This document shows, piece by piece, positions 46,801 to 63,200 of a stretch of DNA of 64,000 bases (positions within the stretch are counted from its first letter, which is position 1; every line of letters begins with the position of its first letter). This stretch comes from Spirodela intermedia (taxonomy: Eukaryota > Streptophyta > Magnoliopsida > Alismatales > Araceae). Where the stretch lies: contig LR746267.1 in assembly GCA_902729315.2 (NCBI GenBank), forward strand, positions 4,961,386-5,025,385, given 5' to 3'. Made by a program: the position numbers and the translations under genes. The notes beneath the pieces are model-generated. The model worked only from the letters and a program-made list of their open reading frames with translations, ran no database searches and was not told the DNA's origin.

Positions 46801-49800
46801 TAGAGCCTTACATCCCGAGACATACAGGTGTTGTTCGCGTGCTTCTTTAAGTGAAGCACGTGATACACCTCACCTCAACCGCTAACGCAGTATTTACACT
46901 GTATTTCAACATCTTCCAATGAGGGATTTGTGTTGACGCTTTTCCATAAAAAAAGTATTACAAGTTATGTAAAATATTGAAATTTATCAGTTTTTGATTT
47001 GGCAAAAAAAAACTTTCTCCTGTCAGAATGTTAATTTTATTTTCTTTTATTTTGTCCTTTCTCTAGGTCTCAAGGGTGGAGCTTCTGGACGAAGTTCAAA
47101 TAAAGGCTATTAATATGGCTAGTGGAAAAAATTTACCTGAGGTCCCAACATTGATGTTTGAATTTATAGGAACCGGTAATTGTGCTTCTTCTATTTTTTT
47201 CCATGTGCAGAATCCTCAATTTTGCTTCATCTTTTTATGCTTGGAGTTCAATTAAGTCAGGTAAAATAAATGTGAATAATTTCGGCTGTAATGTATTTAT
47301 TGTAGAAGCTAGTTTGAATTTTACTTTTCCTCGTGAAAAATACATTTATTCATTAGAGTAACCATGGGAAGTTGTGCAATTGAGGACCGGTATTAACCTT
47401 GGCATGCAATGAACCATATATCCATCTTGCTATTCATTGAAATCTCCAAATGCGGACCTTGCTTGAAAACCCCTGTCCTGGCTGTCAAGATATGAAGCCA
47501 ATGAGCATACTCACAAAGGTTTCAATTAGTATTGTTTATTTCATTCCTTGGGGTATATTGCGGCATTTCATGGGGACGTTAGGATTCAAATCAAAACGTT
47601 CCCAAATTTGATCAGTGCAGTCAAGGTTTTTCCAGAAATCAGTATCTAACTAGACATACCAGTTACTATCAATGTAAATTTTGGATCTCACTGACCGCTC
47701 CACTACTAGGTGAGGAACAACAATGGTATCTGTGCTTGCCTTTCAGCTTGATGTAAAGAGGGGGTACTTCTCTCTCAGAAACTGTGTGTCAATAAGAATG
47801 GAAAGACAGTATGTCCACTTCCAACGGATAGAATGGAGAGACTTGTTCACTTGGAAAAAGGAAATCGTAATGTCAATGGTATTACATTGTGCTAATAGAG
47901 TTCTATGTACTGGAAATACATTGGAAGGAAGTGCAGTGGGGTAGAGCATCAATCAGGAAATATAGCACAATTTGTGGCATACATAACACATCCGGTATTT
48001 ACAGTTGCTTGCTCTCATGAATAGTCTTGAAACCCTTCCTCTTTTGATTTGTACGAGTAGGTAAATTTAAGTGATCTGAGTCAATTTATTGTGGTCCCAA
48101 AGTTCAAAGGGATGGTGACAGCAAGCTACGTCACTTTCCACAACCTCATTCACCCTCTTCGCAAATGTGGTAACTTTCTAAATGTCACATTCAAAAGGCT
48201 CTTTGGAGATATCCCGGATTTCCTCAGCATGTTTCTCGATGTCAGATAAAGGTATTTAAAGCTCTCACATGCCTATTGTGGTTCACAGCCGGGACTGGAT
48301 CCTCCATCTATGTTTTGATCTGAATGAATGCACTCGGATAGATTAACTGAATCTGCTGTTTAAGGACAAAATCCAATGTCGTTAGTAATTTAAATAAAGG
48401 GATGTTTACACAACTTTCATATTTTGGACTTAATATATTTTTACTGATAAGTATATAACAAGAAAAAAAATATGCATAATAAGGTTGATAATGCCAGAAC
48501 TGGCTCCTGGTAGATAAAAGGGCAAAGACAAACTTTCAGCGGATGGCACTGACCATCAATGTATTTTTCAGTGTTGAATCATGCCTTTGAGTCATCTTTC
48601 TTAATACAGTCGGTAGCATGTATAAGCCATGAATTAAAGTTGAGAATGGACATTTTATGTCTGTCAGACCCTTTTTCCAAGAATTTGATGGCTCTTCTAC
48701 AATTTTAGTAATGACTTTTCATTGAAAAGAGTAAGAATTCCATTCTAATTTATATTGCTGCTACACAGTTTGTGACCCATTCCTGAAACCCTGCAAAATT
48801 GTTTACTTCTATGTTTATTATATCAGAGACATATTCACGAGAACAAACATTGATTGTTGAAAAGATTGTTAGTGAACATAACGGCAGTGATTTTGTTTTT
48901 GTTGAAGACCTTGAGGCCAAGGAAGAACTATGGAGGGTTAGTCAACTATTTCTATTCAAATGTCTTGAAACCTCATTTTACTAGAATTATGATCTACTTG
49001 GTTTGTTCACAATGTATCTTTTACAAAATATATTATTTTCTGCTGTCACTGGAGATTGTATAAACTCTCTCTGAGAGTACTTGCACTCTAGTAATTTTTT
49101 CTGATCATGCAGTACAGTGTTCATTAATATGATAAAAAATTATTACAACTATACGTTTGTAAACTTGAATACGTCAGAATATAAAAGGAGCATATTTATG
49201 ACTTGAGGCTGAGAAATCTGAAAAAAACCTTTGGGAAAGTCCGAAAAGGAACAGCACAGGACTTTCGAACCACCAATCCAACCTGATTCTTGATCTCTGA
49301 TAAATAAACATGATAAACCATGGTGACTCTCCTTACATCCACAGGTGTCTCATTTGATAAGGCTGTTCTTTAATTATTCAAATGGGTAAGACAGAATCTG
49401 CCTTTCTTTCCTCTTTCCAAAATTCAGATAGCACTGGTAAGAGGTATATCAAAACCAGAAGGATGTTGCATGCGATATTGGATTAGTGATTCTCCTGATA
49501 GCTTCTAGAGGACTATCCAATTTGTCTTCCATCAATCTTTGATTTCTTTTCCCTAGTTGACCCATGGCGTAACTGGTGAAAATATTATCCTAAACTATTT
49601 GCATCCTATAGTGAATAATAAGTGCTTCCGAGGATCCTTCAAACCAAAACCTCCCCCGAACCATTTATCCTCAGTCATGGGGTAATTTCCCAAAAGAAAA
49701 TATCTATTGCTCTTGGCATCCCATTTTCACGGCAAGCTACTTTCAAAGATCCACACTCTGGTTAGATGATGCAGCAATATACGAAATCATCAGTTTCAGC

Positions 49801-52800
49801 CCATGCAAGATTCCTTTATTGTTCCTGAGAATGTTATCTCACTTTTCGAATGGATCTTCATTTCACTGTAGTTTTTTCATGAAGACTTCTTTACTTGAAA
49901 ATGAATCATTTAAACCCTAGGGATCTTCCCCCAAAAGTGAAAATCCATATCTTCAATTTATTTGTTGAGAATAATCACTGTTTCATGTACATGGTATCTA
50001 GTTAATTTCCTTGCTAGATGGTGTGTTCATGTTTAGAATTCCAACAGGTGGCTTACATGTGTCTGTTGCAGTTTAATTCATTATCATTGAGTTCATGGTC
50101 AAGATATTTTCTGCTCAACAACACTCATTGTCCATTTTTAATCGAATACTGCATTCTGGGAAATAGTGTAGTGCACTGGTTAGTTTTGTGGATTCAATAG
50201 ACCACTGAACCAAAGTGCACTTATCACAGTGTTCATCTGGTCAGTGAAAAAAGTTTGATTTAAGGAGAGGACTTGCCTATTTATATTTGGGTGAAATGTC
50301 TATATGTTTTGGGCCTCTTTCAATTTTCTAATCCATTATCGACGGGAAGATGTGTATGCATCCAAATGGGAGTCGTGTATTTCCTATGGTCATTATTCTG
50401 TTCGTGATATGTTTTTAATTACTTGCTGTAGATAAGGAAGGAGGCACTTTGGGCAGCTTTGGCTATGGAACCTGACTCCGAAGCAATGATTACGGTTAGG
50501 ATATGGCAAGCTTTTTGGTTTAACTGTTCTGAACCGTTTTCATTCCATGAAATTTTATTAGGAGGACACTTGTCCTAAATACCTTTTCCAAATATTAGTA
50601 AGTCAGCACAACTTTGAAACTTTCTGTTTTAATACACGTAAGCTAGGAGAACCAAAATTTGCTTTAGCGGTAGCGTTTACCATGGCATCACACAAAGTTA
50701 CCTTTTGTTATCTGTAACATCTATAGACATTTTGTACTAAAAAAGTTTCGAACATAAAACATTCAATATTTCGAACATTGAAGAGAATAAACTGTAATCC
50801 ATCTATGATAGTTTGCATATTCCAAAAGGAATAATGGGGATGGTTATGACTAGATCTTGAGTTAAGAAAACTATGGATACCAGAAATTTAAACAGAGCTC
50901 AACCCAATACAGAACTTGGTGTTTCTCAGATGCCAAAGTAAAAATTCAATATCAACGACTAGAAAGCCATGTAAACCAGAATTTTAAGCATAAAAGTTTG
51001 TATTTCTTAAATGTATGGTTAAAAGTTGATTAAAATTATGTGAGGGCGTTGTGATAGCAAGAACATTTGTGTCAACCGGAGTTACCTAGTGTCCAGGGTG
51101 GAGGCACACCTCTGTACTAACCTCGTGCTCTGTGGTAACTTCCGTTTTAAAGCTACCAAACTATGTATTTCCCACACTTCAGTTCGAGATTTTCTTATTA
51201 GGAAGATACTGCTTCAGCCCTTGTTCATCGTTTCTAATTGTATTTGTCCTCTTCGGACATGAGTTTGTCTTCTTTGGTAGCTTCTCAGTTCGCCGTCACC
51301 TCTTGGATTATTGTTCCATGGTTTTTAGTCTTTTTCTTTCACATATTTTACACCTGCGGTCGTGAAGATTCAGTGGAAGCATTATTTTCATGGATCATTG
51401 GTTTTTTACAGAACAGATTGGTGGGACTAAAAATGGCATCCGGCATGTTCCACTTTGCATTCTGGTCTGCCTACTGTTCCCACATCTGAAGCCAGGAGAA
51501 TCACCATTGATGTGCAGAAGTATCGTGTGCAACCTTGTTGGATTCTCTGACAAATAAATCAATATATCCTCATCAGTTCCTCATTAGGATAGTCTGTGTC
51601 ACTATTATTCCATCTAGGGTAAGTCAAGCCGTTTACCTCTTTTGTAAGTGAGTATGGTTCTCCTAGTTCATGCTATAAAACACAGAGAAGACACGAAGGT
51701 CCTAGACTCCGCAGAATAGTCCCGGAATGCTGTCATGGCTTCAGCTGTTTGTACTTAGGATGAAAAGGGAATTCTACATATTCTGCTGTTTAGTATTTTT
51801 TCTGATCTAATATAGGATTGGGCTAGTGCACTTTTTTAGCAAGTCCGAAGATTTAATTTTCCAGGGCCTGTGTTTGATAGATTCTTTCTTTCTTTCTTTC
51901 TTTTCTTTCTTCCAGGATGTTTGTGTTCCTCTATCACGGCTTGCCGAATGCATATCTGTATCAAAGAAAGAGTTAGATGCCTCACCCTTAGTGTGGTATT
52001 GCCCTTCTTTATCCATAGGACAAACCTGCAAGGGCAGCTAGCTACGGGTTTGACGGATAGTATCTGATCACTCTTCCCCACTTCATCCAGCGCGGTTATT
52101 GCTCATGCTGGTGATGGGAACTTCCACACTGTGATCCTGTTTGATCCGAGCAAGGAGGACCAGCGGAAGGAAGCAGAGAGGCTCAATCATCTGATGGTGC
52201 ACACTGCCTTATCCATGGAAGGTTGGACAATCTCTTCTGATACACTGTTGAATCCGTTTGCTTAGAAATGTCTGGTAGAATCTTATTTAACTGCAATATA
52301 TTCAGGTTTTTTGGTATATGCTCATCGGCATATTCATAATGTCTTGCTCTTCAGTGCACTGGCCAGATATAATTTCCAGCTTGCCGATTGCAGTAACCAA
52401 TTTCCGTGGCCAGTTTTTCCTTATTTTATCAGATTGATTACCTTTGATGGGCATCTCGTTTCAAAATCTGATCATCAGTTAGGAGAGGATTTGAATAAAA
52501 AATGAAGCGTGGTCTATTACGGAGGCTTGGGAGATGATCCAGTTGTTTGCTTGGCAGCGAATGGCACCTCATTCATGCACAGAGATTTTTGACTTATCCT
52601 CTGAATCTGTTTTCTAATGGGGCCACCGCTTTACAGGCACATGCACCGGAGAGCACGGCGTGGGCACCGGGAAGATGAAGGTACGAAGCTTCCCTCCCAT
52701 CATCTTGGAGGTTTCCCATGATATATAGAAGCAAAGAGGGGAAGCCCTTTCCTTTCTTAGGGCTTGACCTCCATCACACATCTTCTACAATTCCTGGGCG

Positions 52801-53738
52801 AGTGGATGGAACCATCCGTCTATTATATTATGTGTTCATCTTCATCTTGGTCTCCAGGATGCTCAGACTGACTCTCTCTCTCTCTCTCTCTTCTCTGATA
52901 ATCTCTCTGATAAAAAAACTGCATGGGGGAGAGGAGAGCCAGAGCTGGGCCTCATGGGGGGGGGATGTCCAGCAAAAATCCCATTTTTTTCCCGTCCCTT
53001 TCCTGGGTCAGACTGAGCTAGGGAGACCCTGACCTTCATTTTTCTACCTGGCTTGTGATTCCTCCTCTGATCTAAAAAGTTCGGCGAGTCATTTCTCTCT
53101 CTGCCTTTCCAGTACCTGGAGAAAGAGCTCGGTCTGGGAGCGCTGAGGACCATGAAGAGGATCAAGGCCACTCTGGACCCCAACGACATCATGAACCCTG
53201 GAAAGCTCATCCCCCCCCATCTATGCCTCTGAAACTCCAAGATCATGGATCCCCTCCCCCCCCCCCCTCTCCTTGAGCAGACAGTGGCCATTGATTGGGA
53301 GGTGATGATGATGTTGATGTTGATGTTGATGTTTTGGGGATCTGCTCAATAAGAACAAGGCCCGGATGAAGACGGGCCGGGCCCGGAAGCCCGGTGTTGA
53401 TCACTTTTTTCTCAAAGTTCTCGGTCTGCATTTATTTATTTGATTGTGAGCTTTTGTGTTTATGAGTCTGCCTGGCCCGTTTTCCCGGGTTGAAGTATGA
53501 AGAAAATAAGCCCGGCCCGGTGAGTATGGGAGCTCAGGAACAGGTTGGCCTATTCTACCCCCCAGGGCCCAAGGAAGTTTAGAGGCCCGAGGTCCGGTTT
53601 CTGTCGCATTGGGTGAGATCTCTCTCTCCGGGCTTTTTCTCCGGGCTTTTTCTCCGTGCCCGATTGGCCCCGCCCGGCCTAATGACACCCTTCAACCGTT
53701 TCTGGTAAAACCTTGCCAATTTCATTTTACTTACAAGC

Positions 53739-53815
<77 letters not shown>

Positions 53816-54784
53816 CTTTGAGCAGACTACGTGAGAGAGTGTTGATTATGGAACATATTTCTTGGAGAGAATAATGGAAAGGGGAGAGATGGATTCTCTC
53901 TTGGAGAAGATGCCCAAGGGAGATGGATTCTCTCATATACTAAGAGGAGAGAGAGAGAGAGCAGTGGGGGCGTGAATTGTATGCAATGGAATTTGGCCTG
54001 TGAGGCCCAAAATTTAGGGGACTTGGACCGGCCCAAGTTCAGCAGAGGCCCTCCTAGCCCGGCCCATTGGTTTAATAATTTCCCTTTTTTTCCCGTTTAT
54101 ATGCTACGAAAATGTATTTATTTATTTATTTTTAATCCGTCGGATCGGTTGGGGGTTTTCGATCGGACGGTGTACGCTGACGTAAGTATGAATATGACCT
54201 CAGCATCCCCACAGTGGGGACCACCGCACCTCCAAAGCAACTGCCTAGGTGGGGGCTTTATTCTGTCCACGAAGACAATTATGTTTCTTTCCCTTCCGAG
54301 AAAACAAATCATTCGGGAATTCTCCTTCTTCACGGCGCAACGCGGCCGAGCCCCCCCGGTCGCCGACGGCGCTCACCTCCGTTGTGTAAAGAGAGATTTA
54401 GAAATAGATAGAGAGAGAGAGAGAGACAGGAGGATATAGAAAGAGAAAGGGAGATAGAAAAAGAGCGAGAGAGAGAGAGAGACAGGAGGATATATAGAGA
54501 GAAAGGGAGATGGAGAGAAAAAGAGCGAGCGAGAGAGAGAGAGAGACAGGAGGATATAGAGAGAGAAAGGGAGATGGAGAGAAAAAGAGCGAGCGAGAGA
54601 GAGAGAGACAGGAGGATATAGAGAGAGAAAGGGAGATAGAGAGAAAAAGAGAGAGAGAGAGAGAAAGAGAGATAGGAGGATATAGAGAGAGAAAGGGAGA
54701 TAGAGAGAAAAAGAGCGAGAGAGAGAGAGGGAGATATATGTATAGAGAGAGAGGAGGAGATAGAGAGAGAGAAGGGGAGATAAG

Positions 54785-54817
<33 letters not shown>

Positions 54818-57080
54818 GAGGAGCAAAAATAGCAAATTAACAGGTGGATTCATGGGGGGAAGATCTTTCGGGAGGATGGCCAGCGTAAGAAGAAGGTGGT
54901 GGTGGTGGTGGTGGTGGTAGGGTTGGAGGGAGGAGCTCCGTCCCTCCCCTCTCCTCACCTATCTTTATCCTCCTCTCTCTCTCTCTCGCCCCCCCTCCCT
55001 CCCCCTTCCCTCCGCCGGATCTTCCGGCTTGCTGCAATTCCCTCTTCCCTGATCTCCTCGAGGTTTTCCGGCCGACCGGAGGCGGCGGCGGCGCCGCCGC
55101 CGTGATGGGATCAAAGGCGGTGGTGAGGGGCTCCGGCGACGAGGACGATGAGGACGGCCGCGCAACTTGCTGCTCCTGCGACTGCCGGCCCCGGTGGCAG
55201 CGATCGGTGAAGCGAAAGCGGGAGGCGATGGAGGCGGAGGTGGCGGCAGCGCGGGTGGAGGTGGCGGACGAGGTGGCGGCGTTGCGGGAAGCGCTGGCGA
55301 GCCACCAGCAGACGGTGGCGGAGCTGTACACGGAGCTCGAGGAGGAACGCGCGGCGGCGGCGACGGCGACCGACGAGGCCATGTCGATGATCCTGCGGCT
55401 CCAGCAGGAAAAGGCGGATGCTCAGATGGAGGCGCGCCAGTTCAGGCGCTTCGTGGAGGAGAAGATGTTCCATGACCAGCAGGAGCTCGCCGCCCTCGAG
55501 GACGCCCTCTTCCTCCGCGAGCAAGCCCTCCAAACCCTCTCCGGCGAGATCCAGTCCCTCCGCCGCCGCTCCATCGACCTCCCTCCCCTCGATCCCGGCG
55601 GCGCAGAGACGACAGCGTACGACCACCCGGAGGTCTGCGAATACCCGCCATTGCGGTGCTCCGAGCATCGCCACTGGGAGGATCGGGGCCTTGAGGACGA
55701 CCACGATCTCGACAGTTTCCCGGAGGAGCACCTGCAAAATCTCGAGCGGAGGATGGAGCAGCTGGAGAGGACGGAGATGGAGAAGGACGTCGTGGTGACG
55801 GAGCCGCCGGGCGCCGTGGATTGCTCCAGGAATTGCAGAGCCGATGTCGACGGCGGCGCCGGCGCCGGCGCCGGGGACAGGGTTTACACCGTCGACGCCG
55901 TCCATGGGGACCCGCTGCCGCCGCCGCCGACGGCGGAGGAGGAGGAGGGGGTTATCAAGAAGCTGTACATGAGGTTGGAGGCACTGGAGGCGGACAGGGA
56001 GTCCATGAGGCAGGCCATCGTCTCCATGCGCACCGACAAGGCGCAGCTGGTGCTGCTCAAGGAGATCGCCCAGAATCTCTGCCAAGACGCCTTCTCTCCT
56101 CCTCCTCCTCCGCCGGGAAGGAAACTTTCAATTCGGCCATCCACGGTGGAGTGTTCCTCGTTCATGTCCATGGTCAAGGTAATCTTCGAGCTTCCAGTCA
56201 AATAGATGTGATTTTTTTTCTCTTTTTGGCAAAAATGGGGTTGACCTTGATCGTTCTTGGTCCTTCAAAAAATCATTCGTCCAGGTTTCAGATCAGTTCC
56301 TGTAATCTTGATGTAGAATCATCTTGGGTGGGGGGGATCCAGAGCTCAATCACGTATGCCAGAATTGCTTTCTAAATAAAAAAATCGAGGGCTACCCACA
56401 TTTTTTAACCTGCCCACATTTACTTTCTTTTTTCTTGCTTTGGTAAACCTGTGACTGTTCATCGTTGACTTAATCCCTGTTCTGGGGCACCCAGAAACTG
56501 ACCATTGTCTGCCAGAGCTGCTCTCTGGAAGGAAATGCAAAGCCGGCATAATACTCTCATTTCAGATCATATCATATAATACTCTTCTTCTCGTCATCAC
56601 CCATTTAACCTGCCCGCGTTGACTCTTCGTTTGTCCTTCGGTGAACCTGTCCTCGTGATCATCGTTGACCCTTTTTTTCTTTCCCCCCTTTTTCCAGTGG
56701 ATCATGTCGTTTGCTATCTGGGAACAGAAGGGCCAGAGGAACGAGTAAGTATCTCCATTAAAGGGCAAGAGATCTCTTCTTCTCCCTCTTTCTCATTCCA
56801 GATTTTGTGGAGGTTTTCAGGCGCGTCTTCGGGGTGTCGAGCTCCGGCGCCGGCTTGTCGCTGCTTCTGGAGAAGCCCCCCCATTTGCGGCAGCTGAGGT
56901 GCCTCTCAAGAACGAGTAGTTGACCGCCGTCTGACGGCTGTCTCGCAGTGTTCTTTTGTGTGTCAAAGGTACTCTGAGTGCTTGATTCTTGGTGGTGGTC
57001 GGATTTAGTTGGATCAAACCTGTTGTGGATCACCACTTGCTCAGATTCCAACTCTGTTCCTCTCTCTCTCTGTGAACCAT

Positions 57081-57119
<39 letters not shown>

Positions 57120-57433
57120 GAGTAAGAGTAATGATTCTCTGTGTACAAAAACCTGGGGGGTTTTCGAGATTTTGTTGGCATTTATTTCACTGAGTATGAG
57201 ACTCATCCTGTGGGTGGATTCGATTTTCCAGGAGAAAAGCTGTGGTCTTTGTTGCATTACTTTTCAGCTCCACAAGGTCAACGCACGGAGTCTAGAGATA
57301 GGGAGAGAGAGAGCCTTTTGAGACCCTGGGTGTATTTTTAGATGCATGTGGTTTTCTGGTGAAAAGATGCGATCTTTTTTGCATCCCTCGTGAGCCCAGC
57401 AAGAGTCTAGAGGGAGAGTAAGAGTAAGAGAGA

Positions 57434-57473
<40 letters not shown>

Positions 57474-59935
57474 CATAATTTTCTTCGGTATTCTTGTTTC
57501 ATACCGTGGGTGTTCCTATTTTGTTATCTGACGGAGAAGATAAGATGGGCAAGGCCATCGTCGGGAAAATCTAGTGAGTGAGAGATAGAGAGAGAGAGTC
57601 AGAATTCTCTGGGGTATTCGTGTTTCATAATGTGGGCTTTCCTGTTTTTTATCTGACGGAGAAGATACAAAGGGTGAGACCAATCGTCGGAAAAATCTAG
57701 TGAGAGAGAGAGAGAATGCTTTTCGCTGACGACCATCTGTTAAACCAGGGCTCTCGTCGGCCTTGTCTAAACCGCATTCCGCTTACCGAGGAGCGCCTCC
57801 AAACGCTCTCTCTATCTCTCTAAACGTCCCTCCTGGAAAGGACGGAGGGTCATATGAGTAGCCTCATTAACCCACCCACTCCGAACCCTGACTCATCTCA
57901 TGACCTTCATAGCTATTATCAATCATATTGACTGCTGGTTACCGTGCCACGTACGCTCATCATCTCTCTCTCTCTCTATTACCTGTATATATATATATAT
58001 ATATCTCATATTCCCATAATGCCCTCAGAGCAGAGCGGGCTTCGTTTCTCCCCCGTGCCGTGGTTTTTCCTTTCGGTGCCGTCGATCGCTGCTCTCCTCT
58101 CTCCTCTCTCTCGGCCGAGAATTCCCCGTCCCTTGCCGGAGACGGATCGGCTCGGCTGCCAAAGGCTGGTAGCCACGGCCGCCGTCGACGCAGGCATCAG
58201 CGGGCGCCATGACTAACGTGACCCCTCTTCCCCCGGATGTGAGTAAACAGCGGAATTCTTAGTCCTCGTTCTCCTTCGCCTATGTTTTTCTACCCAAGCC
58301 TGAAGAATTCTTTTCATTGGATTGTCGCACGCTGATTTTTCACCTTTTTCCGTATGACCCTGTCGCAGGAAGGGGACGAGATGCTGTTGCCTCACACGGA
58401 TTCAGCCGATGCCCCCCAGGCCATGGAAGGTACTCTTTGGCCTCGCATTTGCTTAGGCTACATGAACTAAGGAACCTCTGATCCAAGATTTTAGTGTTGC
58501 ACCTTTTTGGTTTTAATATGCTGCTGCTACATGTGGCTGGTTCCTGAGTCAGCTCGCATCTGTCTGGTTTGCCGTCTAATCATTTTGTGATTTCTCTCCT
58601 TATGTCGTGCTCTAAAGTGGTGGGTCCACAAATGGAGAATGTTAGTACCTTGGAGAACCAGCTAGTGGAGGATCCTCCGACGTTTAAATTCTCCTGGACT
58701 GTTGAGAATTTCTCCAGGCTGAACATGAAGAAGCATTACTCTGAGGTTTTTGTTTCTGGCGGATACAAATGGTATGCCGACTGACCACTACCATCCGTTT
58801 TTTGTCTGTTCCCTTGTCATTGTTAACTGTCTTCATATAGGCGAGTGCTCATATTTCCGAAGGGAAACAACGTAGACTTTTTGTCGATGTACCTCGATGT
58901 TGCTGACTCTACAACCTTGCCCTACGGATGGAGCAGATATGCGCAGTTCAGTTTGGCTGTTATCAATCAAATGGACAGCAGATACACCATAAGGAAAGGT
59001 AGGCAGTCTGCTGTTTGATTACTTTTGATAGTCTTTTCTCCCTCATTGATTTGATGGGTTTTGCTATCATAAAACTTTGATTAATACCAAAATGATATCA
59101 TGTCCTTTTTCATAATGCAATTTTATGGATTAATCTTGTTTGGAATGTTGGTCTGGATTGATTTATCCCTGGTATCTCATGTTTTCCTTTTTTTTGACTG
59201 TGCATCTCAGCTGACAGATAAACCTTTGTTTCTTTCTGAGACCGAGGAGACAACTGCTCTTCCCTACATAATCGAATTGACCAGTCTACCAAGAAATTAT
59301 TTAGGCTAAATATTTTATGACACCCAAACTGTTTATTATTTTATCGTCTTGTCGTAGATAACATTATTTCCCCCACATGACGGGACAGCTGCGTCTTCCA
59401 TTCTGTCGCACCTGCATATTCGTGGGTCATATTGTGCTGTTGATTTTGACTTTCATAACTCCCTCAGAGTAACTCTTTTCACCTTGAAGTGTTAAATGTT
59501 CTTCGGCCACTTTTCCTCTAAAATTAATGGATGACGATTTTAACCTTGAGGAAATAACTCCAATGTTATGTCACCTTTCAGAGACACACCACCAATTTAA
59601 TGTTCGGGAGAGCGATTGGGGTTTCACATCATTCATGCCGCTAAGTGAACTCTATGATCCTAGCAGAGGTTATCTTGTTGATGATACTTTTATAGTTGAA
59701 GCTGAGGTTACAGTTCGTAAGGTGTTTGACTACTGGGCACATGATTCAAAAAAGGAGACGGGTTATGTTGGTATCAAGAACCAAGGAGCCACCTGTTACA
59801 TGAACTCTCTTCTGCAGACTTTGTACCATATTCCTTACTTTAGAAAGGTTTGTACAATTTTATGCACTAATTCTCAATATCATTCTTTTTTAAAACGTCA
59901 TCTATTAGCTTATGCTTATTTGAGTTTTTATGTAG

Positions 59936-60295
<360 letters not shown>

Positions 60296-63200
60296 TGAAC
60301 TATATTGAGTGCATCAATGTCGACTACAAATCTACGAGAAAAGAGTCATTTTATGGTGCTTTTTTATCTGACATTTTTTTCAATTTTTTTTAGGGACAGT
60401 TGTGGTCACTAATCCTCCTATATTTACATTCTTTTGGCAGACCTTCAACTTGATGTTAAAGGATGTCGGAATGTATATGATTCCTTTGACAAGTATGTTG
60501 AAGTTGAACGTCTTGAAGGTGATAACAAGTATCGTGCAGAGCAACATGGCTTACAGGTAGGTTGCATTACTGCCCCTGCTGATTACTCAATTCTTAAAAT
60601 AGTCAAACGATAAGATGTGTAGATATGCATAGTCAACTTGATAAAATTTGGAAAAAAATGAAAACAGGGAGAATAAAAGCGACACTGCTTAAGATGTATC
60701 CTGGTTTGTTACAGTGAAAATAACAATTGCATCATCCAGCAAACATAAATTTTGTCCTCAACAGCTGTATATCGTATACCCTTTTGGAACTTTCTTGGCA
60801 TCAATCTGTATTGATTGTTGTTATTCAAGCTAATATTTTGATTTGTAGTCTGCTTCTTTTTATAAAACTTCTTAAACTTATTTATATGTTAAAACTCAGA
60901 AAAAATATTTTCTGTCACAGGATGCTAAGAAAGGTGTCCTGTTTATTGATTTTCCTCCCGTCCTGCAACTTCAGCTTAAACGTTTTGAGTATGATTTCAT
61001 GCGGGATACAATGGTAAAGGTTGGTATCCCAAAAACCTGTGCTAGATGCCTTATTCTTCCGAGTCGTTTCATTTGCTATGATTGATGAATTGCTTTTGGC
61101 CACTTGTTTCCTTATTTTTAATGGCATTCTTCTGATAATTTTTCTTGTTAAAATACTGCATGTGTTACCTTTAGCTGAACCACCAAACTTCCTGATAGTT
61201 TGTTGACAATCTACTATGTGGTGATTGAATATTTGATACTCGTCTTGTTATTTTCCATTTTATATCTGTTATTGTTTCACAAATAATATCACATATTTGC
61301 ATATAATAACGTATATCATTCACACTTGATATTTCGATGGCTATTGGGTCCTGGGTACGCCATGTAAAATCCCCTTCATTTGGGATCTGGCTGAATGTTT
61401 CTGATTTTCTTGCTCATCTTAAACTTCGTTGTTCTTCTCATGTTGTGACTGTTGTGCTGACTGCATGTATGTTCTTGAAGTTATGTCGAAGTTACTCCAA
61501 AGAAAGTTGTATAAAAATCCTGCGACCATATGAAGAAAATTGAGCATGAAAATTATAGCAATGATTATTTATGTTTTCAAAATATTACAACAATCGAAGG
61601 TGTGCGTGAATCAATCAAGAAATAATACTTGGGAAAGTGAATATGGAGGTTCTTAATGATTGTTTCTCAGTACAAACGGAAGCTCTTATGTTATGTCTTA
61701 CATTTCTTATTCATATTCTCTGCATGAATCTCTGTTGTTACCGAAACTTGTAGAATCCATTTGGGATGTCAAGTGGTTTTTGACAATCTGGTTGTAGGGA
61801 AGAGATCCCAGCTATTATATTATGTGTAACATAATTGACCTTGAATCATGGAATCTGTCGATTCCTGGCCAATTACGATCTCAATCTTGATTGGTTGGAT
61901 GTTCTTTATCCAATTCCATAGACCGTGGTTTCCAACTCTTGATTTATGTGCCTAATGTCGGGCCCACACTAGCATTTTTAGTTCACTAGCTCTCCTCTTC
62001 TTTCCTAGTTCTTCTTTTGACGTTAATTCGCGTGTATCTCTGCCCTTTTTGACCTCTGTGACCTTGGGCTGCTTAATCAAGTACTTTGACCCTTTTCTTG
62101 GGAAATGGACTCTCTTTAATCATTTTCTTCTGTTTCTTTCTACAGATAAATGATCGTTATGAATTTCCATTGCAACTGGATCTTGATAGGGAGAATGGCA
62201 AGTATCTATCACCTGACGCAGACAGAAGAACTCGGAATCTTTATACTCTACATAGGTACCAGTCCTGACAGTTTTATATCTAATAAATTCGGGCTAGATA
62301 TGAAAAATAAATTTCTTATCTGTCATGGATATTTAATATGACACTATCTTATACATACAGCATATCTCGTTTCCTTTTGATATTTGTTTGATATCTAATA
62401 ATTTTGCCCGAATATAAAAAGATAATGTGGTAATGTCTGTCATGGGTATCGTCATGACATCTTGACCGTGTTGTGTATCTTCTTTCCTTTTATTTTTTTC
62501 ACGTATCTGTTATATTTAGGCTTGTTATGAAAGAATAATGTTATAATTTCTACTTTTATATATAATATGGCATTGATCTTAGACATGGAGCATATCTTAT
62601 AATTTTTTAACTTTTTTGGGCCCGTAGAGTAGATGTAATCAATGTTAATTTCATCATTTATGAAGGGAAGCTTCAGGAGTCTATCCTTTATTTCTTTTTA
62701 CCTTTTAGACGACTGACTCAGAGATGGTGCTATCAATTTGATGGACGAGTTTTACTGCTTTTTGACATGCAATTCCCATTTATTTGATGCATTCAGCAAG
62801 ATTTCAGGTGATTTATGCAAAAATTATAGTGTATATTAATCTCTCCCTCCCTCCTTGCTCTCTTTCTCTCTTTTCAGTGTGCTTGTTCATAGCGGTGGGG
62901 TGCATGGAGGCCACTACTATGCTTTTATTCGACCAATGCTCTGTGACAAGTGGTAGGCAATTTATGTTTAGCAAAAAAATAATTTCTTCAATATAAGTGG
63001 ATCCTATTTTATATTCGAGCTCAAGTACAATCATGCAAAAACAATGCAAGTATCTCTACTGTCAGTAAGGTTTCTTTAATAAATGTATGGTACTACTATC
63101 AAAATGATGGAAAACTCATTAACAATGCATTGCTTCTACATATTTGTACTCGTGCTTGTATCAATGTTTTTCTCATTTAATTAAATAGTGTCGATGGCAA